Made by a program: the position numbers and the translations under genes. 12,365 bases of DNA from Flavobacteriales bacterium UBA7382 (GTDB lineage: Bacteria; Bacteroidota; Bacteroidia; Flavobacteriales_D; Sanyastnellaceae): positions 1 to 12,365 of the forward strand of contig DKNS01000042.1 in the NCBI GenBank assembly GCA_002469765.1, given 5' to 3'. This document shows positions 1 through 7,347 of this stretch, piece by piece. The notes beneath the pieces were generated by a model. It had not been told where the DNA came from. It saw only the letters and a program-made list of their open reading frames with translations, and did not search any database. Positions within the stretch are counted from its first letter, which is position 1. Each line of letters begins with the position of its first letter.

Positions 1-2
1 AC

Positions 3-110
3 GCGGACCAACTCACCATCGGTCCTGACGGCACAGTGTCGAGCAACGCCACCACCGGGGTGACCCTTCCTCCATACTCTGTACGGGTGGGGTTGGCCAT
101 GAACTTTTGA
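3..110 (+). CDS. C-terminal fragment of a probable outer-membrane beta-barrel protein (5' end outside window)
   Basis: An open frame enters from the left edge and runs 35 codons to a TGA at 108-110. The last residues are TLPPYSVRVGLAMNF. The closing stretch alternates hydrophobic and polar residues and ends in Phe, which is how outer-membrane barrels, including TonB-dependent receptors of Bacteroidota, usually finish (last strand plus Bam-recognised terminal aromatic residue). That is family knowledge applied to a very short piece. The alternative is the final strand of a C-terminal beta-sandwich in a glycoside hydrolase, where an LPPYSV motif also occurs. It converges with the permease gene, leaving only 18 bp between the two stop codons. 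The substrate cannot be inferred. Confidence 0.5.
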   Translation, partial: ADQLTIGPDGTVSSNATTGVTLPPYSVRVGLAMNF

Positions 111-128
111 TCCCATTCTGCCTGACCC

Positions 129-1373
129 TCAGGACGTGCGCATCGCCTCCACCGGAGGCATGCGCGCGGCTTGACGGGCCGGCGCAAGGCCCGCGACAAG
201 CCCCGATGTGACGGCCACCGCCAAGGCAATCAACACCCTCTTGGGTGCGATGTGCAACGTCATCCCCACATCCGCAAGGTTGACCCCCCAGACCAAGAGT
301 TGGATTGCCAAAAGCGCGAGCAGCGCACCGAACACGCACAGCGTCACAGCCTCGAATAAAAATTGGATCAAAATGAAGGCGTTCTTGGCGCCGATGGCCT
401 TCTGGACGCCGATGATTTTGGTCCGCTCACGCACCGACACAAACATGATGTTGGCGATGCTAAAACACCCGACGAGGATGGCGAAGATGGCAATGAACCA
501 TCCGCCAGCCGCGAGGTTCGCGAAGATGCTGTCCAAGATGCCTGTCAGCATTTCCATCCGATTGACGGAAAAATCATCTTCTCGGCCCGGTCGAACCCGC
601 CGCACCGCACGCAGCTGTTGCACAAGCTCATCCTCCAACGCGGCCAAGTCGACGCCAGGTTTAGCCTTGATGGCAATTTGGGCGTTGTCGTCGGCACGCG
701 AATCGCAGATGCGGGGCGCGAAGGCAGAGGGCACAAGCATGAACTCATCCAGCCCCGTCGACACCACACTTTCACCTTCCTGGCCAAGCACACCGATGAC
801 CTCCATCCGAATGCCCCGCACTTTCAACGTTTGCCCCACCGCGTCGTGGCGGCCAAACAACTGCTGGGCCACTTCGTAACCCACCACGGCCACAGGACTG
901 CCCGCCGCGCTTTCGCTCGCGCTGAAGTAACGGCCGTGAACAATGTTCAAACTGACGACTTGGTCGTATTGGTGCGACCCCGCACCCACGACGACCCCGG
1001 GCATCCTGTTGTTCCCTGCTTCCGCGTCCAAGAACGTCTTGGATTGGTACATGCCGGCCGAAGCCAGCGTCAACCTTGGCATCAAGAGGTCGAGGTCACG
1101 CTCTGTCGGCGGGCGGCGCTGCACATACTTCCACCATGGGTAATCGCCCCCTGGGGACCAAGGCCATTTGGTCACAAACAGCACATCGTCGTCCAGCATG
1201 TTGAACGTGTCGCGCAGCTCGGTTTCCAGCGAATCGACCACCGTGAACACCGCGCTGATCACAAAGATGCCGACCATCACCCCGAGCAGGCTCAGGAAAG
1301 TGCGCAAGCGATTGGTCCAAATCGCGTGCCAAGCAAAGGACAAACTCTCCCGAAACAACCGAAACCACAACAT
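129..1373 (-). CDS. ABC transporter permease, MacB/FtsX type
   Basis: This 414-residue inner-membrane protein has the MacB/LolC-type permease plan. A first membrane helix lies at about residues 23-46. A large periplasmic MacB_PCD-like domain spans about 47-290. The C-terminal FtsX domain has three helices at about 291-314, 338-362 and 378-397. The conserved segment VRERTKIIGVQKAIGAK (314-330), which contacts the ATPase, and the closing APARQAARMPPVEAMR are typical of the family. Such proteins pair with a separate ATPase and act as mechanotransmission machines for lipoproteins, peptides or drugs. The cargo here is unknown. No ATPase gene is adjacent in the window. The ATG at 1371-1373 puts a plausible cytoplasmic N-terminus before the first helix. 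The gene is divergent from purH across 59 bp. The assignment to the family is secure, the substrate is not. Confidence 0.9.
   Translation of the reverse strand: MLWFRLFRESLSFAWHAIWTNRLRTFLSLLGVMVGIFVISAVFTVVDSLETELRDTFNMLDDDVLFVTKWPWSPGGDYPWWKYVQRRPPTERDLDLLMPRLTLASAGMYQSKTFLDAEAGNNRMPGVVVGAGSHQYDQVVSLNIVHGRYFSASESAAGSPVAVVGYEVAQQLFGRHDAVGQTLKVRGIRMEVIGVLGQEGESVVSTGLDEFMLVPSAFAPRICDSRADDNAQIAIKAKPGVDLAALEDELVQQLRAVRRVRPGREDDFSVNRMEMLTGILDSIFANLAAGGWFIAIFAILVGCFSIANIMFVSVRERTKIIGVQKAIGAKNAFILIQFLFEAVTLCVFGALLALLAIQLLVWGVNLADVGMTLHIAPKRVLIALAVAVTSGLVAGLAPARQAARMPPVEAMRTS
138..165. terminator. Strong inverted repeat at convergent gene ends, possible terminator
   Basis: GCGCAT (138-143), a single unpaired C (144), GCCTCC (145-150), a 3-nt ACC loop, GGAGGC (154-159) and ATGCGC (160-165) form a 12-bp stem with one bulge. 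It starts 28 bp after the stop of the upstream plus-strand gene and lies in the last 12 codons of the permease gene on the other strand. There is no T-run on either side, so it is not a standard intrinsic terminator. It could still pause polymerase or protect the 3' end of the plus-strand transcript. A coding explanation (residues MPPVEAMR of the permease) is also possible. Confidence 0.35.
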
Positions 1374-1401
1374 GCAGCGAAGCTACTGCATCGTAGATTT
1401 G
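1372..1401 (+). promoter_or_regulatory. Candidate purH promoter with adjacent inverted repeat
   Basis: The 59-bp spacer between the divergent permease and purH genes contains TAGATTTG (1394-1401), an exact match to the Bacteroidota -7 consensus TAnnTTTG, 31 bp before the purH ATG. No convincing -33 TTTG/TTG lies at the usual distance. Directly upstream is a perfect 6-bp inverted repeat, ATGCAG (1372-1377) and CTGCAT (1386-1391), with an 8-bp spacer. It overlaps the first codons of the permease gene, so a bound protein could affect both genes. The box matches by sequence only; operator function is inference. Confidence 0.35.
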
Positions 1402-1432
1402 GGCCTTTCCAAAACCCCGCATTTCTCAGGTC

Positions 1433-2971
1433 ATGTCAGACGCACGCCACATCAAATCTGCACTCATCTCAGTCTTCCACAAGGACGGTTTGGAACCCAT
1501 TGTGGCTGAATTGAAGCGCCTCGGGGTGACCATCTACTCCACCGGAGGCACGCAAGCTGCGATTGAAGCTATGGGTGCCGACGTTGTGCCTGTGGAGGCA
1601 GTGACCGATTACCCGTCGATCTTAGGCGGACGTGTAAAGACGCTCCATCCCAAGGTGTTTGGAGGCATTTTGAACCGCCGCAACCACGAAGGAGACCAAG
1701 CCCAAATGGCGGAGTACAACCTGCCCAACATCGACCTGGTCGTTGTGGACCTCTATCCGTTCGAAGCGACTGTGGCGAGCGGAGCCTCGGAGGCAGACAT
1801 CGTGGAGAAAATCGACATTGGGGGCATCGCCCTGATCCGCGGCGCGGCCAAGAACTTCAAAGACGTGGTCGTCGTGCCATCCATGAACGACTACGGCACC
1901 CTGGTCGAACTCTTGAAACGTGACGGCGTGACCAGCTTGGACGAACGAAAGGCCCTCGCGGCGCGGGGTTTCCGGGTGAGCTCGCATTACGACACCATGA
2001 TCCACGCCCACCTCAGCGAGTCGGGCTTGGACCAAGGCGGCGTGGACACGTTGAACCTGAGCGTACCCCAAAGCAGAACCTTGCGGTACGGTGAAAACCC
2101 TCACCAGGCAGGCCAATACTTTGGCGACTTGGACAGCCTTCTCAAGCCCTTGCATGGCAAATCGTTGTCGTACAACAACCTCTTGGATGTGGATGCGGCA
2201 GTGCAGTTGATGGAGGAATTCAAGGACGACGCCCCGACGTTTGCCATCCTCAAGCACAACAACGCCTGTGGATGCGCCATACGTGACACCTTGGCCCAAG
2301 CTTACGCCGACGCCTTGGCCGGCGACCCGACGAGCGCCTTCGGTGGCGTGTTGATTGCCAACCGAGCCATTGATTTGGCCACCGCCAACCACATCCACGA
2401 GCTCTTCTGCGAGGTGGTCATTGCCCCCGGGTTCGACGACGATGCATTTGCAGCCTTGTCCCGCAAGAAGAACCGCATCCTCCTTGAGCGCCAGCCCGGC
2501 GAGTTGCCCAAGTCCACCGTGCGTTCTGCCCTGAACGGGTACTTGGTCCAGGTGCGGGACAACGGCATGGAGGCGGCCGACTCTTGGACGTGCACCACGG
2601 CAGCCGGCAGGCCAGAAAGTGCGGAGGACTTGCTGTTTGCATTGAAGCTCGTCAAGCACACAAAGTCCAACACCGTGGTCTTCGTCAAGAACGGCCAACT
2701 CTTGGCCAGTGGCACCGGCCAAACCAGCCGCGTCGACGCGCTGAAGCAGGCCGTGGAGAAGGCCAAGAACTTCGGGTTTGACTTGAACGGCTCGAGCATG
2801 GCCTCGGACGCCTTCTTCCCCTTCCCAGATTGCGTGGAGCTCGCGGCCGATGCCGGGGCGGTGGCGGTCATCCAACCGGGAGGCTCCATCAACGACCAAA
2901 AAAGCATCGACGCTTGCGACGCGCGTGGCCTCGCGATGTATACCACCGGAGTACGCCACTTCCGCCACTGA
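1433..2971 (+). CDS. purH: Bifunctional AICAR formyltransferase / IMP cyclohydrolase
   Basis: PurH catalyses the last two steps of de novo IMP synthesis in the cytoplasm: formylation of AICAR using 10-formyl-tetrahydrofolate, then ring closure to IMP. The 512 residues are close to the usual 510-530. The N-terminal MGS-like cyclohydrolase domain shows STGGT (36-40), GGRVKTLHPK (65-74) and DLYPF (106-110). The formyltransferase domain shows LRYGENPHQ (217-225), the catalytic Lys-His pair in KHNNACG (274-280, usually KHxNPCG), DPTSAFGG (298-305) and the C-terminal QPGGSIND and RHFRH. The ATG at 1433 gives the expected N-terminus; only a weak AGG lies upstream (1428-1430). It is followed by a hairpin and the mre operon in the same direction. 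In other Bacteroidota purH also lies near mreB (my recollection of the lineage, not checked). Confidence 0.97.
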   Translation: MSDARHIKSALISVFHKDGLEPIVAELKRLGVTIYSTGGTQAAIEAMGADVVPVEAVTDYPSILGGRVKTLHPKVFGGILNRRNHEGDQAQMAEYNLPNIDLVVVDLYPFEATVASGASEADIVEKIDIGGIALIRGAAKNFKDVVVVPSMNDYGTLVELLKRDGVTSLDERKALAARGFRVSSHYDTMIHAHLSESGLDQGGVDTLNLSVPQSRTLRYGENPHQAGQYFGDLDSLLKPLHGKSLSYNNLLDVDAAVQLMEEFKDDAPTFAILKHNNACGCAIRDTLAQAYADALAGDPTSAFGGVLIANRAIDLATANHIHELFCEVVIAPGFDDDAFAALSRKKNRILLERQPGELPKSTVRSALNGYLVQVRDNGMEAADSWTCTTAAGRPESAEDLLFALKLVKHTKSNTVVFVKNGQLLASGTGQTSRVDALKQAVEKAKNFGFDLNGSSMASDAFFPFPDCVELAADAGAVAVIQPGGSINDQKSIDACDARGLAMYTTGVRHFRH

Positions 2972-2990
2972 TTTCACACCCGTTGGCAAC

Positions 2991-3012
2991 TGGCTTCAGC
3001 GCGCTGGAGCCA
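2991..3012 (+). terminator. Hairpin 3' of purH, probable terminator or 3' processing structure
   Basis: TGGCTTCAGC (2991-3000), a 2-nt GC centre, and GCTGGAGCCA (3003-3012) pair along the whole length with one U-G wobble (2996 with 3007). As RNA this is a 9-bp stem closed by a CGCG tetraloop. The wobble pairs only in the plus-strand transcript, which fits a role in purH mRNA. It begins 20 bp after the purH stop. No T-run follows (sequence continues AAGTGAAACTT), so termination efficiency is uncertain. Confidence 0.45.
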
Positions 3013-3063
3013 AAGTGAAACTTATCAACCATCGGCGCATATTGCCTTGGATTGGCGCGGCGT

Positions 3064-3087
3064 GACGGGTCCACCCGTCTACCTTTA
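3064..3087 (+). promoter_or_regulatory. Palindrome and promoter-like box directly before mreB
   Basis: A perfect 7-bp inverted repeat, GACGGGT (3064-3070) and ACCCGTC (3073-3079), with a 2-bp centre, is followed at once by TACCTTTA (3080-3087), one base from the TAnnTTTG box. The mreB ATG is at 3092, only 4 bp further on, so a transcript from this box would be nearly leaderless. No good -33 partner is seen at 19-21 bp; a TTG at 3052-3054 is 25 bp away. The palindrome could be an operator or a 5' leader hairpin. The inverted repeat is directly visible; the function is inferred. Confidence 0.3.
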
Positions 3088-3091
3088 TGAT

Positions 3092-4117
3092 ATGGGATTG
3101 TTCGACTTTTTCACGCAGGAGATTGCCATGGATTTGGGCACGGCAAACACCATCATCTACTACCAAGACAAGGTGGTGGTGGACGAGCCCTCCATCGTCG
3201 CGAAAGACCGAATGACAGGCAACGTGGTGGCCATTGGTCGCTTGGCTCAGCAAATGCACGGGAAAACCCACAAGAACATCGAGACCATCCGTCCGTTGAA
3301 GGACGGTGTCATCGCGGATTTTGAATCTGCCGAACAGATGATCAAAGGGATGATCAAGCTCATCTCGGGGAAGAAGTCTTGGTTCAACCCCACCCTGCGC
3401 ATGGTCATTTGCATCCCCTCCGGCATCACAGATGTGGAAAAACGCGCCGTGAAAGACAGCGCGGAACATGCAGGCGGCAAGGAAGTCTACCTCATCCACG
3501 AACCCATGGCGGCGGCCATCGGGATAGGCATCGACGTGGAGGAGCCGATGGGCAACATGATTGTTGACATCGGCGGCGGTACTTCAGAAATCGCCGTGAT
3601 CGCATTGGGGGGCATCGTAACCGACACCAACATCCGTGTGGCAGGAGACGAGTTCACCCACGACATCGAAGACTACATGCGCCGCCAGCACAACATCTTG
3701 ATTGGCGAGCGCACAGCAGAACAAATCAAGATCGCCGTCGGTGCGGCCCTCACCGAGTTGGAAAACCCGCCAGAGGATTACGCAGTCCACGGCCGCGACT
3801 TGATCACAGGCATCCCCAAGGAAATTGTCGTGTCCTACTCTGAAATCGCCGGTGCACTGGACAAGAGCATTTCCAAGATCGAAGAGAGCATCCACAGCGC
3901 ACTGGAGAACACCCCGCCAGAGCTGTCGGCAGACATCTTCAAGACAGGCATCTACCTCGCCGGAGGCGGAGCCCAACTTCGCGGGTTGGACAAGCGCATT
4001 CAGCACAAGACCAAACTCCCCGTTCACGTGGCGGACGATCCGCTTCACGCCGTGGCTAAGGGAACCGCCATCGCGTTGAAGAACATCGACCGTTTTCCCT
4101 TCTTGATGCGCAACTGA
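3092..4117 (+). CDS. mreB: Rod-shape-determining actin homologue MreB
   Basis: MreB polymerises under the inner membrane and positions the elongasome that inserts lateral peptidoglycan. The 341 residues match the family length. Visible ATPase-fold motifs are the phosphate-1 loop DLGTANT (14-20), the phosphate-2 loop DIGGGTSE (159-166), EPMAAAIG (137-144) and the adenosine-binding LAGGGAQLRGL (289-299). The hydrophobic N-terminus MGLFDFF fits membrane attachment. I start at 3092 because MGLFDFFTQEIA is the family N-terminus. An in-frame ATG at 3047 would add 15 residues with no counterpart and would run through the palindrome. There is no Shine-Dalgarno sequence. It is the first gene of the mre operon, with mreC 10 bp downstream. 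Confidence 0.97.
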   Translation: MGLFDFFTQEIAMDLGTANTIIYYQDKVVVDEPSIVAKDRMTGNVVAIGRLAQQMHGKTHKNIETIRPLKDGVIADFESAEQMIKGMIKLISGKKSWFNPTLRMVICIPSGITDVEKRAVKDSAEHAGGKEVYLIHEPMAAAIGIGIDVEEPMGNMIVDIGGGTSEIAVIALGGIVTDTNIRVAGDEFTHDIEDYMRRQHNILIGERTAEQIKIAVGAALTELENPPEDYAVHGRDLITGIPKEIVVSYSEIAGALDKSISKIEESIHSALENTPPELSADIFKTGIYLAGGGAQLRGLDKRIQHKTKLPVHVADDPLHAVAKGTAIALKNIDRFPFLMRN

Positions 4118-4127
4118 TTCCAGGGCC

Positions 4128-4925
4128 GTGCGAAATCTCTTGGCCCTTCTCGCACAAACCCATCGCTGGCTCCTCTTTTTGGCGCTGTGGGGGGTTGCGT
4201 TGGGCTGGATGAACACGACGTACAGCCACCAGCGAACGGCCATGTCCAGGTGGTCGTTGCGCGCCTCCGGTTCCTGGTTGGAGACCCTCGGACAGGTGAG
4301 TGATTGGGCCCAGCTGGTGGAGTCCAACGAACTGGTGATGCTGGAGAACGCCCGGTTGCGCGCCACAGTGGAACGGCTGCGCGAACCTGGGGCCACGCCC
4401 TGGACATCCTCCCACGCGCGGGTGCTGAGAAGCCCAAGTTGGCAGGGGTCGCCTTGGATGGTCCTCAACCGTGGGGGGCAAGACGGCATGGTGCCCGGCG
4501 CGGGCGTGCTTTCGCTGGGATACGCCGCAGGCAAGATTGTGGACACCACTGCACACGAAAGCCTGGTCCTCACACTCACACACCCTGACGCCCAATGGAG
4601 CGTGCGCGTCGGACGACAGGGACAAGACGTGCGATTGTTGGCCCGCAGAGGAGACGTGAGACGCGCTTCGGTGATGGACGTGCCGCTTGCCCAACTGGTG
4701 CTGCCTGGAGATACCGTTTTCACCACCGGACACGACGGGGTGTTTCCAGCCGACATCCTCGTGGGGGCCGTGGAAGATGTGACGCGAAGTGGGGCGGATG
4801 AATTCCAAACCCTGACCGTGACCCTGGGCGCCAATTTCCCCGCAAGCCGACACGTGTTGTGCTTGGAGTCCACGCGCAACGCCAGAATCAACGATTTGTT
4901 GAACGCCCAAGCCCCGCTGCCATGA
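4128..4925 (+). CDS. mreC: Rod-shape-determining protein MreC
   Basis: MreC is a bitopic periplasmic scaffold that binds PBP2 and activates the PBP2-RodA synthase. The 265 residues show a short cytoplasmic MRNLLALL start, one membrane helix at about 13-28, a coiled-coil-like segment at about 50-86 rich in Leu, Glu and Arg, then the double beta-barrel domain. That domain has the family patterns NRGGQDGMVPGAGVLS (114-129), GKIVDTT (135-141), PGDTVFTTGHDGVFP (193-207) and GAVEDV (213-218). The start is GTG at 4128, chosen because MRNLL is the usual Bacteroidota beginning and it lies 10 bp after the mreB stop. The TGA overlaps the mreD ATG (ATGA). Overall similarity of MreC proteins is low, but motifs and position agree. 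Confidence 0.93.
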   Translation: MRNLLALLAQTHRWLLFLALWGVALGWMNTTYSHQRTAMSRWSLRASGSWLETLGQVSDWAQLVESNELVMLENARLRATVERLREPGATPWTSSHARVLRSPSWQGSPWMVLNRGGQDGMVPGAGVLSLGYAAGKIVDTTAHESLVLTLTHPDAQWSVRVGRQGQDVRLLARRGDVRRASVMDVPLAQLVLPGDTVFTTGHDGVFPADILVGAVEDVTRSGADEFQTLTVTLGANFPASRHVLCLESTRNARINDLLNAQAPLP

Positions 4926-5467
4926 ACCCCGGTCTGCCATTGTTGTGGACCCTGGCGTGGGCCACCTTGTTCCAAGTGCTTCTGTTTCGCTTTGGCGTTT
5001 TCTGGGGCGGTTACGGGCTGTTGGCGGTGCACCTCTACGCTTTGTTCAGGATGCCCGTCGGGTGGTCCCCCACCGCCTACCTCGTGGTGGCCGCAGGCAC
5101 CGGGGTCGTCATGGATTTGGTTTGCTTCACCGGAGGCATGCACTTGGCCGCTTGCACCACCCTGGGCATGGCCTATCCCTCGTTGATCGCCGCCATGGAA
5201 TCGCGGGAAGGCCTCCGACAAGGGCACGTCATGAACCCGCACTTGGACGGGTGGGGACGCTATGCCGTATTCGTGGCTTTTGGACTGGCCATCCATTGGA
5301 CGGTGTTGTTTGGCCTTCAAAATGGCTGGAGCCTCATGGGACGCACCTTGGCCGAAACAGCCCTGTCAACCGGCCTGAATGTGGGCGTATTTCTGTTGCT
5401 GCAAGGTCTGTTCAACCGCCCGGGACGGACCTCTGGTGGTGCCGCAAGTGCCTACCCATGGAGTTGA
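4922..5467 (+). CDS. mreD: Rod-shape-determining membrane protein MreD
   Basis: MreD is a polytopic inner-membrane partner of MreC in the elongasome. The 181 residues are mostly hydrophobic, with about five or six membrane segments (roughly 8-28, 31-43, 50-70, 72-91, 114-131 and 145-164). The stretch GVVMDLVCFTGGMHLAACTT (61-80), with its Asp in a helix followed by a Gly-rich turn, is typical of MreD. The ATG at 4922 overlaps the mreC stop by 4 bp, which points to translational coupling. Starting further upstream at 4859 would overlap mreC by 67 bp for no gain. The 3' end overlaps mrdA by 10 bp. The identification relies partly on gene order, because MreD is poorly conserved. Confidence 0.88.
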   Translation: MNPGLPLLWTLAWATLFQVLLFRFGVFWGGYGLLAVHLYALFRMPVGWSPTAYLVVAAGTGVVMDLVCFTGGMHLAACTTLGMAYPSLIAAMESREGLRQGHVMNPHLDGWGRYAVFVAFGLAIHWTVLFGLQNGWSLMGRTLAETALSTGLNVGVFLLLQGLFNRPGRTSGGAASAYPWS

Positions 5468-7347
5468 ACAGCAACCACCTTTCTGGGCGTCAACGCATTG
5501 TCGGCGCCACGGTGTTGGCGGTCGGCTTGGTCTTCATCATCCGGCTTTTCCAAATGCAGGTCACCACGAACGAGTATCGGAACCGGGCAGAACGGCTCAC
5601 TGAAGAACAAGAACTGCTGCACCCCACCCGAGGGCTCTGCTTGGACCGCCATGGCGAACTGCTGGTGAACAATGTGCCGGGGTACGAATTGATGGTGGTG
5701 CCGCGCGCCATGGCCGACGTGGACACCACGGCCCTGGCCCGGCTTTTGTCTCTCGAGAAAGACAACCTGGTGGCAAGGCTGAACAAAGCCCAGCGCTATT
5801 CCAGGTACAAGGCCTCTCCGCTGTTGCGCCAGCTCAATGCTGAGGAGTACGCGGCGCTCAGTGCCGAGCTCTGGAAGTACCCAGGTCTGTCCATCCGAAC
5901 GAAACCGGTTCGAGAAAATGTCTTTGGCATTGCGAGCCAAATCGTAGGCGAATACCGCGAAGTCGACCGCCAAGACATGAACGACGACCCGCGCTACCGG
6001 TTGGGGGACTACAAGGGCAAATCTGGGATTGAAGGATTGCATGAATTGGATCTTCGGGGCACCCCCGGCATCCGGCATCACCTTGTGGACGTGCGCAACA
6101 ACGTGCGCAACACACTGACCGAACTGGATTCCTTGCCTACGTCTGGCGACGACCTCACCCTCACGTTGGACGCAGAATTGCAGCGGTATGCGGAAGCGCT
6201 CATGCGCGGCAAGCGAGGCGCCGTCGTGGCCCTCGAACCTTCCACCGGCGAGGTCTTGGCCTTCGTGTCGGCCCCTTCGTTCGACGGCAACTTGCTTACT
6301 GGAACGAGCCGTGGGGCGGCCTACGACAGCTTGGCCAAGCACCCGTGGAAACCGCTCTACAACCGCGCCGTCCGAGGAACCTACCGTCCAGGGTCCATCT
6401 TCAAAATGGTCCAAGGCCTCATCGGCATGCAGCAGGGTGTGATTTCGCCCAGGACACACATTGTGTGCAACCGCGCCGTCATCGGCTGCCACGGCGCCCA
6501 CACCCAGGACGATCTGCGGGGAGCGGTGGTTCACAGCTGCAATCCCTATTTCTATGACGTCATGCGCCGGATGGTCAACCAGCACCCGGACAAAGACAAA
6601 TTCGACAACGCCCGGTTGGGGCTCGGGTGGTGGACAGACCGCGTGAAGGACTTTGGGTTTGGCACCAACCTCGGGGGTCACGTGCCAGGGACGCGTTCGG
6701 GTTTGGTCCCTGACACCTCCTATTACAACAACATCTACGGCCGGCGCCATTGGACTTTCCGAACCATCTACTCCATCAGCATAGGGGAGGGAGAACTGCT
6801 GGCCACGCCCATGCACATGGCCAACCTGGCAGCCACCATGGCCAACCGCGGATGGTACATGGAACCCCACCTCATCCGCGACATCGGGGGCAAAGGCAAA
6901 CCCGAAGCGCTTCAAGTCCGGCACGATGTGGGTGTGGATGAGCAACATTTCACAGCCATCCTCGACGCGATGCAGGACGTGATCGAAGACCCTTCAGGAA
7001 CTGGCCGTCGCGCCCTCAACCCTGGGATTGCAACATGCGGCAAAACCGGAACCGTCCAGAATATAGGCAAGCCCGACCACAGCGTCTTCATGGCCCTCGC
7101 GCCCAGAGAAAACCCACAAATTGCCTTGAGCGTGTACGTGGAAAACGCAGGTGCTGGTGGAGAATGGGCGGCCCCCATTGCAGGCCTGTTGGTGGAGAAA
7201 TACATCCTGGGCGACATCGACAACAAGGCCAGGGAGTCGAGGGTCATGGGGTCCACCTATCCCTTGGACCCCACCTTCGTCGATCCTGCCACCATGGCCC
7301 AAAACCAGGCCGCGTCAAACGACCCTGAAATCCAAGACACGCCATGA
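5458..7347 (+). CDS. mrdA: Penicillin-binding protein 2, elongasome transpeptidase
   Basis: This class B PBP crosslinks lateral-wall peptidoglycan as the partner of RodA. It has 629 residues, the usual size. A membrane anchor lies at about 13-32. The pedestal begins with TRGLCLDRHGELLVNN (57-72), the conserved RGxxxDRxG signature. The transpeptidase domain carries all three active-site motifs: SIFK with nucleophile Ser313 (313-316), SCN (360-362) and KTG (529-531). I start at the ATG at 5458, which gives a short cytoplasmic tail before the anchor and a 10-bp overlap with mreD. A much longer upstream frame exists but lies out of frame inside mreD. The TGA overlaps the rodA ATG by 4 bp, tying the pair together translationally. 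Confidence 0.96.
   Translation: MELNSNHLSGRQRIVGATVLAVGLVFIIRLFQMQVTTNEYRNRAERLTEEQELLHPTRGLCLDRHGELLVNNVPGYELMVVPRAMADVDTTALARLLSLEKDNLVARLNKAQRYSRYKASPLLRQLNAEEYAALSAELWKYPGLSIRTKPVRENVFGIASQIVGEYREVDRQDMNDDPRYRLGDYKGKSGIEGLHELDLRGTPGIRHHLVDVRNNVRNTLTELDSLPTSGDDLTLTLDAELQRYAEALMRGKRGAVVALEPSTGEVLAFVSAPSFDGNLLTGTSRGAAYDSLAKHPWKPLYNRAVRGTYRPGSIFKMVQGLIGMQQGVISPRTHIVCNRAVIGCHGAHTQDDLRGAVVHSCNPYFYDVMRRMVNQHPDKDKFDNARLGLGWWTDRVKDFGFGTNLGGHVPGTRSGLVPDTSYYNNIYGRRHWTFRTIYSISIGEGELLATPMHMANLAATMANRGWYMEPHLIRDIGGKGKPEALQVRHDVGVDEQHFTAILDAMQDVIEDPSGTGRRALNPGIATCGKTGTVQNIGKPDHSVFMALAPRENPQIALSVYVENAGAGGEWAAPIAGLLVEKYILGDIDNKARESRVMGSTYPLDPTFVDPATMAQNQAASNDPEIQDTP

Noticed and set aside
363..1514. A 383-codon plus-strand frame opposite the permease and running into purH
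   Set aside because: It is antisense to a clear FtsX-type permease, rich in His, Arg and Pro, and overlaps the purH start.
1622..2989. A 455-codon minus-strand frame opposite purH
   Set aside because: It mirrors purH codons, with no recognisable domain and a composition typical of antisense shadows.
3584..5320. A 578-codon minus-strand frame opposite mreB, mreC and mreD
   Set aside because: It is a shadow frame produced by GC-rich codon bias. The plus-strand genes have conserved motifs; this frame has none.
4945..5457. N-terminal extension of PBP2 by 171 codons
   Set aside because: It lies out of frame in mreD, is rich in Arg, Gly and His without family features, and the short tail plus anchor from 5458 is the normal PBP2 start.
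5452..6948. A 498-codon minus-strand frame opposite mrdA
   Set aside because: It is antisense to the PBP2 catalytic domain and rich in His and Val with no motifs; a shadow.
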